From an uncultured Chloroflexales bacterium (lineage in GTDB: Bacteria; Chloroflexota; Chloroflexia; Chloroflexales; Chloroflexaceae), in the NCBI GenBank assembly GCA_937918935.1, contig CAKZSI010000008.1, positions 124,001-188,000 on the forward strand: a stretch of 64,000 nucleotides of DNA, read 5' to 3'. Below the pieces are notes generated by a model. It had not been told where the DNA came from and did no database searches. It saw only the letters and a program-made list of their open reading frames with translations. The position numbers were made by a program, and so were the translations under genes. Position 1 is the stretch's first letter. Every line of letters starts with the position of its first letter. Positions 57,456 to 64,000 of the stretch are shown here, one piece after another.

Positions 57456-60407
57456 ATGGGTCTCGCCGATCTACAACCAGAAGCAGTGCCAGGCAGGGCC
57501 GCGCCAATCCCTGTTGCACGCTGGCTGGGGGGATGGGGCCTGACGCTGGTGCTGGTGCTGGTGCTGAGCGTCGCGGTAGGCACGATGGCCTACCAGGCGC
57601 CCCCTGTAGGTCAGGTGCAGATCGGCTGGATCGGCGATCGTCTGTTCCTCAATGCTACCTCGGGCCTCGATGCGGGCGCCTCGGCACGGGGCGAGTTTTT
57701 CGCCGATGACCTGACCCCTGACTCGCCTACGCTGCGTAGCCGCTGGACGCGCCAGTACGCCCGGATCACGTTGCCCAATATCGGTGCGGGCGCCGATCTG
57801 GAGCTTGCCCTTACTGTACAGGGCTGGCCCGCCGATGTTATCGGCGTGCAAGTGGCGCAGCCGGTGGTCACCGTGAGCGCCGATGGGACGGTGATCGGGC
57901 GCTTCGAGCCGACGCCGGCCTGGGAGACTTATCGCTTCCGGGTTCCGGCCACGGCGCGGCGGGGGAGCGACCTGAGCGTGACGCTGGCGAGTTCGCATAC
58001 CTTCACCGACACGGTGCGGTTTGGCGCCGATCCTCGCCCGAAGGGGGTGCGGCTGGCTGAAGTACGGGTACGCGCCGCCGATCATCTGACCGCGGTGTAC
58101 CCACCGGCCTGGCGCGCCGTCGCCTTGCTGGCCATCGGCGTGGGGTTGCTCTATCTGATCTTGACGCGCCTCCTGGTCACGCCAGCGGCGATCTATACGG
58201 TGACCATGCTAGGGATGGGCGTGGCCGGCCTAGGTCTGGCCTACGCACGGATCTGGATGGGGGCGGCGCTCAGTGTGGCCCTCGTTGTGCTAACGGCTGT
58301 GTTGCTGGTAGCCTGGCAGGGGCCAATCCTGGCCCGTGCCCGCGGGCTGGTGCGCCGCTACACCCACGGACGCGCCCTGGGCTACGGCCTGGTAGTGGCG
58401 GCGCTGGCGCTGCTCGTACACAGCCTGGCCCAACTCTTCACCTGGATGGGTGCCTTCGGGCGCCCGCTCTTCTGGCGGATCTTTCCGGACTCGCTGCTGT
58501 ACGCCCTGCTGGGAAGCGGCTTGCTGCTGCTGGTGATCGTACTGGGACGCGAGGGTCTGCCGCGCCTCGCCGATTGCCTGGTGACGGCCATAGGCTCGCG
58601 CCGGGGGGCGCTGCTGCTGTTGAGCCTGTTCGGGACGATCTGGATCGGCTATGCCGCGCTGGTGGTAAGCCGGATGCCCTATGTAGGCCACGCGGATTAC
58701 TCCGACAACGCCGTGGTGGCCCGCAACCTGGTGGCCGGGCGGGGCTGGGTAGTAGACTACGTGACGCAGTTCTACCGGCTCAACGACGGCCTGACGCGCC
58801 CCCAGGAGACCTGGCCGCTGCTGCAACCGCTCTGGATCGCGCCCTTTTTCCTCATCTTCGGGCCGAGCAGTTGGGCTGCGAAGATCCCCAACCTGGCGTT
58901 CGACGTCCTCTTGCTGGCACTGGTCTATCACATCGGCACCTGGTTCTGGGACCGGCGGGTCGGGCTGGTGGCGGCGGTGTTCGTGCTGACCAATTACCTG
59001 TTCTTCCGCCTGACGATCTACGCCACCAGCGATCTGGCCTTTGTCGTTTTCAGCCTGGGGGCCGTGTACGCCCTCTACCGCAGCCAGACGCCTTCAGTGG
59101 GCGCGGCGTCCCGGGAGGGGGACTTCTGTGCAACAACTTCAACCCCACCACACGGGCACGGGGACCAGGATGGGCCGCCAGCAGCGCGAGGGGCGTGGCG
59201 CTGGCTGATTCTCTCAGGGCTCCTGACAGGACTGATGATGCTGCAGAAGCCCTCGGGGGCGATGATCGCCCTGGGGATGGGGCTGTGGTTCCTGGGGCAA
59301 AGCTGGCCGGGGAACTGGGTGGCGCTGCGGCGGGCGTTGCAGCCGGCGGGTATGGCGCGCCTGCTGAGGCCGGTGGTCCTGTGGAGCACCCTGGCGCTGC
59401 TGGTGCTCTCGCCGTATGTGGCGCGCAACATGCGCCTGTTTGGCCAGCCGGTGTATTCGACGGAACGTTACGACGCCTGGGTCCTGGGCTACCTGGGCAG
59501 CAGCGGCGATGCCTGGGAGGAGATCTACCGGGTGTTCATCCCGGAACTGGGTGGGCCAGGGCTACCCGATCGGAGCTGGATCCTGCGCTGGGGCTTCGAC
59601 AAGACCCTGGCCAAACTGGCGACCCAGGTCGAGGAGTTGCGCGATTACGTCATGCCGGTGTGGCACGGTCTTCCCGCTGGAGCAGACTGGCTGTTCAGCG
59701 ACAACGAACGCAAGAACCTGGCCTCGGACCTGGGGGCCTGGCTGGCGTTGATCGGCGCGATCGGGGCGCTACGCTTCCGTCCACGGTTGCTGGGCCTGCT
59801 GGTGAGCGCCTTCACGCCGTACAGCGTGTTTATGCTCACTTACTGGCGCACCGATGAGCACCGCTACTGGGTGATGCTCATCCCGTGGATGGCCCTGTTC
59901 GGGGCCTGGGCGCTGTGGGCCGGATACGACAAACTGGCTTCCCTTGGCGACCGGCGCTGGGCGCCGCTGGGCCTGATCCTGGTGGCAGCGATGGTGAGCG
60001 GGGTGGTGGGCTTTTCGCGGCCCGACATTGCCAACAAAGTGCGCCACGAGCCGCAGGTCTGGGCGCCGGATCTGGCGGCCTATGGCTGGCTGGAGGCGCA
60101 CAGCCCCGAAGGAACGGCCGTGATGACGCGCGTGCCCTGGCAGTTGAACTGGCACACCCGCCGCCCGGCGGTGATGATCCCCAACACGGCTGACCGCGAT
60201 TTACTGCTGTGGATCGCCCATTACTACGGGGCGAAGTACCTGGTGCTGGAAAACCAGCAGCGGGTCAAGGGCGACGCCGGGCGGCTGCTGGCCCCGTTGA
60301 TGGATCACGACAATCAGGTGGGCGATGTGGTGGAGGGCTTTGAACTGGTGTATGCCAGCCCGACACCGGATTTTCGCGCCTTTATCTACCGCATCCCCGA
60401 CCGGTAG
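57456..60407 (+). CDS. Large GT-C fold membrane glycosyltransferase (ArnT/PMT-like)
   Basis: 983 residues with about 14-16 hydrophobic segments. TM1 is at about 24-46. A periplasmic/extracellular beta-rich region follows (about 50-205; ARITLPNIGAGADLELALTVQGW). The membrane domain begins near 212. The first loop of the GT-C domain has MPYVGHADYSDNAVVARNLVAGRGW, with an Asp-rich motif in the position of the catalytic Asp of ArnT/PMT enzymes, which use polyprenyl-phosphate sugars. A hydrophilic insert (about 546-580, rich in Ser/Thr/Gly/His) interrupts two membrane segments. It is followed after 23 bp by a GT4 gene. Probable role: surface glycan or protein glycosylation. Confidence 0.85.
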   Translation: MGLADLQPEAVPGRAAPIPVARWLGGWGLTLVLVLVLSVAVGTMAYQAPPVGQVQIGWIGDRLFLNATSGLDAGASARGEFFADDLTPDSPTLRSRWTRQYARITLPNIGAGADLELALTVQGWPADVIGVQVAQPVVTVSADGTVIGRFEPTPAWETYRFRVPATARRGSDLSVTLASSHTFTDTVRFGADPRPKGVRLAEVRVRAADHLTAVYPPAWRAVALLAIGVGLLYLILTRLLVTPAAIYTVTMLGMGVAGLGLAYARIWMGAALSVALVVLTAVLLVAWQGPILARARGLVRRYTHGRALGYGLVVAALALLVHSLAQLFTWMGAFGRPLFWRIFPDSLLYALLGSGLLLLVIVLGREGLPRLADCLVTAIGSRRGALLLLSLFGTIWIGYAALVVSRMPYVGHADYSDNAVVARNLVAGRGWVVDYVTQFYRLNDGLTRPQETWPLLQPLWIAPFFLIFGPSSWAAKIPNLAFDVLLLALVYHIGTWFWDRRVGLVAAVFVLTNYLFFRLTIYATSDLAFVVFSLGAVYALYRSQTPSVGAASREGDFCATTSTPPHGHGDQDGPPAARGAWRWLILSGLLTGLMMLQKPSGAMIALGMGLWFLGQSWPGNWVALRRALQPAGMARLLRPVVLWSTLALLVLSPYVARNMRLFGQPVYSTERYDAWVLGYLGSSGDAWEEIYRVFIPELGGPGLPDRSWILRWGFDKTLAKLATQVEELRDYVMPVWHGLPAGADWLFSDNERKNLASDLGAWLALIGAIGALRFRPRLLGLLVSAFTPYSVFMLTYWRTDEHRYWVMLIPWMALFGAWALWAGYDKLASLGDRRWAPLGLILVAAMVSGVVGFSRPDIANKVRHEPQVWAPDLAAYGWLEAHSPEGTAVMTRVPWQLNWHTRRPAVMIPNTADRDLLLWIAHYYGAKYLVLENQQRVKGDAGRLLAPLMDHDNQVGDVVEGFELVYASPTPDFRAFIYRIPDR

Positions 60408-60430
60408 GCGCGGTGCGGGTCGCCTCAGCT

Positions 60431-61675
60431 ATGCGCATTTTGATGCTGGCGACGTCGTTTCCCAAGTGGCCCGGTGAGACGACGGCGCCGTTTATTGAAG
60501 AAATCGCCGCCGGAGTTGCGGCGCGGGGGCACGCGGTGACACTCCTGTTGCCGCACCACCCCGAGTTGCGCCGCGGGGCCGAGGTGCGCGGGGTGCGCCT
60601 GCGTTGCTTCCACTACGCGCCCCATCCGGCGCTGAACATCTGGGGGTATGCCCAGTCGTTATTGAGCGACACGCAGATCAAACGTCGGACGCTGCTTGCG
60701 GCACCGTTCGCGGTCAGCGCCTCGCTGGGGGCCGTGCTGGGTGAATTGCGGGCGGCACGGGCGACGGGCCGGCCCTACGATCTGGTCCAGGCCCACTGGG
60801 TGCTGCCCAACGGCCCGCCGGCAGCCCTGGCCAGCCCGGGGACGCCGCTGGTAGTGAGCCTGCACGGCAGCGACATCTACCTGGCCGAGCGTCACTGGTC
60901 GCTGGCGCTCGCGGCGGCGGGAGCCTTCCGTGCCGCCACAGCAGTCACTGCGTGCAGCGGCGACCTGCGCGCCCGCGGCGTGCGCCTCGGCGCGGCGCCG
61001 GGCCGCAGCCACGTGATCCCCTACGGCGTCAATACGCGGCAGTTTCGCCCCGACCCGGGGCTGCGGGCTGCCGTGCGGGCCGAACTCGGCCTGGCGCCGG
61101 AGGTGCCGCTGGTGCTCGGGTTGGGGCGCCTGGTGGCGAAGAAGGGCTTCAACGTGCTGCTCGATGCCTGGCCGGCCGTTCTGCGGGCCGTACCCGGCGC
61201 CACGCTGCTGATCGCTGGCTACGGCGATCAGCGCGAGCGCCTGGAGCGGCAGGCGGCGGCCCTGGGTCTGGGGAACAGTGCGCGGTTCATCGGGCGGCTG
61301 GAACGGGAGCGCGCCGCCGCCTATGTCGCCGCCGCCGATGTGTTTGCCCTGCCCATCGTGCGCGAAGGTGTCGATGGGCTGCCCAATGTGCTGCTGGAGG
61401 CTATGGGCGCCGGGCGGGCCGTTGTCGCCTCACGGGTCGCCGGCGTCCCCGATGTGGTCGAAGACGGCGTCCACGGGCTGGTAGTGCCCGAACGCGATCC
61501 GGCGGCCCTTGCGGCGGCAATCGTGCGGCTGCTGGCCGACCCGGATCTGGCGCGCCAGCTGGGCGCGGCCGCGCGGGACCGCGTCGAGCGCGAGTTGACC
61601 TGGGAACGGACTGCCGAGCGGTTTGAAGCGGTGTTTCGGCTGGCGGTGGGTATAGCACGGACGGCGGCAGAGTGA
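60431..61675 (+). CDS. GT4-family glycosyltransferase
   Basis: 414 residues from the ATG at 60431 (an in-frame GTG at 60413 is possible). GT-B fold: ATSFPKWPGETTAPFIEE and LVVSLHGSDIYLAERHW in the N-terminal half, GRLVAKKGFNVLLDAWPAV and REGVDGLPNVLLEAMGAGRAVVASRVAG (E-x7-E type) in the C-terminal half. It starts 23 bp after the GT-C gene, so cotranscribed. It probably builds a lipid-linked or surface glycan with it. Donor sugar unknown. Confidence 0.92.
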   Translation: MRILMLATSFPKWPGETTAPFIEEIAAGVAARGHAVTLLLPHHPELRRGAEVRGVRLRCFHYAPHPALNIWGYAQSLLSDTQIKRRTLLAAPFAVSASLGAVLGELRAARATGRPYDLVQAHWVLPNGPPAALASPGTPLVVSLHGSDIYLAERHWSLALAAAGAFRAATAVTACSGDLRARGVRLGAAPGRSHVIPYGVNTRQFRPDPGLRAAVRAELGLAPEVPLVLGLGRLVAKKGFNVLLDAWPAVLRAVPGATLLIAGYGDQRERLERQAAALGLGNSARFIGRLERERAAAYVAAADVFALPIVREGVDGLPNVLLEAMGAGRAVVASRVAGVPDVVEDGVHGLVVPERDPAALAAAIVRLLADPDLARQLGAAARDRVERELTWERTAERFEAVFRLAVGIARTAAE

Positions 61676-61937
61676 AAGGTGTTCTCGCCCTCCCGCACTG
61701 AACACCGCAAGGCGCGGAAGGGGGCGGATCAGTACATCTCTGGCTGCTTCATCGCATGCGCAGTCTGATCAGGTGGTGAAGTAAGTTTACTTGCGTGTAT
61801 ATCGTCCGCCAGGTTTGCCCTGACCATGGGAAAGGCGCCAGTCGCTCTCCCCCGGTGGGAGAGAAATGGGAAAGGCGAGTGATTGCTAAAAAACTTCGTT
61901 CACAGGCCAATCAACGGGCTTACGTAAGGAGAAGGAG
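61676..61937. other. 262-bp gap with an operator-like palindrome and a direct repeat
   Basis: AAGTAAGTTTACTT (61779-61792) is a 14-bp palindrome of operator type. ATGGGAAAGGCG occurs twice (61826-61837, 61866-61877), flanking a hairpin CTCTCCC-CCGGT-GGGAGAG (61845-61863). No gene is seen. Confidence 0.5.
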
Positions 61938-63968
61938 ATGCGGTGCGTGATCGCCTGTTTGCTGACCGCGGCGCTCACGGCAGGAGCAATGCTCGTATGG
62001 CAAAACCTTAACCAGCCACCCTCGCCAGCGATGCGTCAGGGAGTCGTTCCACTTTATGATCGCGGGGTTCCCCTGACATCTCAGCAACGTCAACAACTGG
62101 CAGAGGGTCTGGCGCAACAACCCCTCGATGAACAGTGGACCCTCTTCATCAGCAGTAACAACGTTACCGATTTGCTGCTGGAGGGTGACAGCGTCTGGGC
62201 AACGACATTCGACGGCGGCCTGGTACGCTGGGACGCACGCACCGGCGCATACGTGAAACTGACTCCAGGGCACGGTCTCTATCATGAACTCTACGCCATC
62301 GCGCTGGGACCTGACGGCGCCCTCTGGATAAGGGGAAGCGGCGGGCTCCAGCGCCTGGCATCAGACGGACAATGGCAGAAGGTGTGGAGACCGTGGACGG
62401 AAGTGGGTGAGCGGCGGAGGGAAGCCACCGGCCGTCCGGCGGAGGTGATCTCAAATATTGTAACGGGACCGCGTGGAACCCTGTGGTTCTCGTGGAATTA
62501 CGGGGTTGCGCGCCTGGAATTCACGGACGGAGACGTGAGCTTCTGGGAGGAATTCATTCCCCGAGCTGATCGAGGCACAACCCCGGACGAAGCCGTGCTG
62601 ACCAATCTGACAACCAGAACCATAGCCGTAGCTCCAGATGAAGCGCTCTGGTTCGGCGGGTTGGGCGGCGCCACCCGCTTCGACTCCCGCAGCTTTAGCG
62701 ACGAGAGGTGGCGGGGCTATCCGCTCCGCGAACCTGGCTTGCCAGGGTCTGGCGTGACGGCTATTGCCTTTGAGCCAGATGGCGCAGTGTGGTTCGGAAC
62801 CGACGGCGGGCTGAGCCGGCTGGGAGGTGACGGACGCTGGCAGACGTTTACGAACGAGGATGGTCTGGTCACCACCCCGATCGAGGCGCTCGCCGTCGCA
62901 GACGACGGGACGGTGTGGGCTGCGACGCGGGATGCCGGGGTGAGCCGGAGAAGCCCCGACGGACAGTGGTCAACCTATACGGTGCAGGATGGCCTGGCCG
63001 ACAATGAGGTGCGCGTTATTAAAATCGGGGACGATGGGAGCGTCTGGTTTGGAACGCGCGGGGGGATCAGCCGGTTGGAACCAGATGGCCGGTGGCGAAC
63101 CTATGTTACCCAGGACGTGCTGCTGAACAATCGGGTGCGGAGGGTCGCCGTCGGACCAGACGGCGCGATCTGGTTTGGCGGAGACGCTGGCACGAGCCGC
63201 ATGCTCCCTGATGGACGCGGGGAGGTGTATACGGCGCGTAACGGGCTGGCCGATGGCCGGGTGACAGACATCGCCGTCGCTCCCGATGGCGCGGTGTGGG
63301 TGGGAACTGACCGCGGGGTCAGCCGGTTCGGTCGTGACCAGCAGGTGCGCACCTATACGTTTCGCGACGGTTTGATCTCCAATGAAGTAGAGGAGATCGC
63401 CTTCGGGCCGGACGGGACGGTCTGGGTTGCTTCGACGCGCGGGCTGAGCTGGTTCGGCCCCGATGGGCAGTGGCGCACAACTGGAGATGAGGTTAACCTG
63501 TCCCTGGGACGCAGCGTTGATATCGCCGTCGGAGCGGACGGAACGGTGTGGGTCAGCACGGAAACTGGTCTGGGCCGGCTGCAAGCGGACGGGCGCTGGG
63601 AGGCGCCGACGGCTGCTAACGGCCTGCCCGAGGGGAGCTATGGTCCGATCGAGGCAGGTCCCGACGGACGATTATGGCTGGGCATTGAGGATCAACTCTT
63701 TACGTCAGGAGATCAGGGGCGCTGGCAGAAAGAACCCATGCCCTGGCCTGGCGGGTGGATCTACAATATCGTGTTGACCCGGGACGGCTCGGTGTGGGTG
63801 TCTGGCAGCACAACCGTGTATCAGTATATCGGTGAAGAGTGGAAGGAAGTAACCCTTCCCGACAGCTATCGCTTCGTCGGGCTTTACGATATCGCTGCTG
63901 AAGCGAATGGCGCTGTGTGGTTTGGGACTGAGCGCGGGGCTTTGCGCTATGATGGGTTGAAGCGTTGA
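61938..63968 (+). CDS. Exported 14-blade beta-propeller protein (Reg_prop-like repeats)
   Basis: 676 residues; doubled AAGGAG upstream of the ATG. An N-terminal hydrophobic segment (1-22) is a signal peptide or anchor. From about residue 70 to the end I count 14 repeats of the pattern G-x-[VLI]-W-[FVA]-G-T-x-x-G-[LIV]-SR, as in two-component-regulator propeller repeats; 14 fits two seven-blade propellers. No kinase, receiver or other output domain follows, so unlike the hybrid sensor proteins where such repeats are common it ends with the propeller. Probable ligand-binding or scaffold role at the cell surface, unproven. Confidence 0.85.
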   Translation: MRCVIACLLTAALTAGAMLVWQNLNQPPSPAMRQGVVPLYDRGVPLTSQQRQQLAEGLAQQPLDEQWTLFISSNNVTDLLLEGDSVWATTFDGGLVRWDARTGAYVKLTPGHGLYHELYAIALGPDGALWIRGSGGLQRLASDGQWQKVWRPWTEVGERRREATGRPAEVISNIVTGPRGTLWFSWNYGVARLEFTDGDVSFWEEFIPRADRGTTPDEAVLTNLTTRTIAVAPDEALWFGGLGGATRFDSRSFSDERWRGYPLREPGLPGSGVTAIAFEPDGAVWFGTDGGLSRLGGDGRWQTFTNEDGLVTTPIEALAVADDGTVWAATRDAGVSRRSPDGQWSTYTVQDGLADNEVRVIKIGDDGSVWFGTRGGISRLEPDGRWRTYVTQDVLLNNRVRRVAVGPDGAIWFGGDAGTSRMLPDGRGEVYTARNGLADGRVTDIAVAPDGAVWVGTDRGVSRFGRDQQVRTYTFRDGLISNEVEEIAFGPDGTVWVASTRGLSWFGPDGQWRTTGDEVNLSLGRSVDIAVGADGTVWVSTETGLGRLQADGRWEAPTAANGLPEGSYGPIEAGPDGRLWLGIEDQLFTSGDQGRWQKEPMPWPGGWIYNIVLTRDGSVWVSGSTTVYQYIGEEWKEVTLPDSYRFVGLYDIAAEANGAVWFGTERGALRYDGLKR

Positions 63969-64000
63969 AACAGTCGGTCTTCTGGCAATCCGCACTGGTA

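Noticed and set aside
1-64000. tRNA or rRNA genes, prophage, integrated plasmid or complete insertion sequence
   Set aside because: No cloverleaf, rRNA-like stretch, transposase, integrase or phage structural gene was found on reading both strands.

Overview
The window is high-GC bacterial chromosome with short intergenic gaps, and it is full of GC-rich palindromic repeats. No rRNA, tRNA, CRISPR array, phage or plasmid module was seen. The secreted proteins (GH-A glycosidase-like proteins with two ~80-residue N-terminal repeats, lipoproteins, a 14-blade propeller protein), the RuvC/YebC and GyrA sequences and the sulfur genes look most like Chloroflexota, probably class Chloroflexia (relatives of Chloroflexus/Roseiflexus). 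That placement is a judgement from protein style, not a search result.

Layout. 1-5.2 kb: a LOG-family gene at the left edge, a D12-class adenine methyltransferase, a long leader, a FlaA1/CapD-type membrane sugar-nucleotide dehydratase and a second LOG-like gene. 5.4-8.5 kb: two tandem paralogous secreted GH-A glycosidase-like proteins. 8.6-10.6 kb: a minus-strand yebC-ruvC-hypothetical operon. 11-13.2 kb: a metallo-beta-lactamase protein fused to two cyclic-nucleotide-binding domains. 13.3-32.7 kb: about 19 kb of minus-strand genes forming an exopolysaccharide locus. Read in the direction of transcription it runs: Wzc-like co-polymerase/kinase, flippase, polymerase/ligase-like protein, GT4, polysaccharide deacetylase, sugar-phosphate transferase, GNAT, PIG-L deacetylase, NeuD-like acyltransferase. 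Then comes an acyl-building module: acyl carrier protein, KAS III, holo-ACP synthase, ketoreductase-like SDR, AMP-forming ligase, second ACP, hexapeptide acetyltransferase, FabD. It ends with a DegT-type sugar aminotransferase and a TIM-barrel lipoprotein. 33.4-36.3 kb: a secreted calcium-loop protein and an OmpR-type two-component system.

36.4-48.9 kb is a reactive-sulfur and thiol block: rhodanese lipoprotein, CoA-disulfide/persulfide reductase-like flavoprotein, Crp/Fnr regulator, DUF2892 protein, degenerate Nudix protein, tandem thioredoxin, rhodanese-persulfide dioxygenase fusion, TusA, DsrE2-like, DUF442, SulP permease, ECF sigma/anti-sigma pair and glutaredoxin-like protein. 49.6-53.8 kb: a REC-GAF-HD-GYP protein and gyrA. 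54.6-64 kb: a large secreted surface protein, a metallophosphoesterase, a GT-C membrane glycosyltransferase followed by a GT4, and a propeller protein.

The most interesting system is the acyl-carrier-protein module embedded in the polysaccharide locus. It has its own carriers, carrier-activating enzyme, malonyl loader, initiating condensing enzyme and ketoreductase, but no elongating KS, dehydratase or enoyl reductase was recognised. A short beta-keto or 3-hydroxyacyl group for decorating an amino sugar is the most economical reading, and it is an inference. Non-coding structure is also rich: two MITE-like families present as two copies each (one with 5-bp target duplications), a third inverted-repeat element, a 69-bp tandem array, several palindrome families, and candidate operators at the ECF-sigma promoter and downstream of the Crp/Fnr gene.
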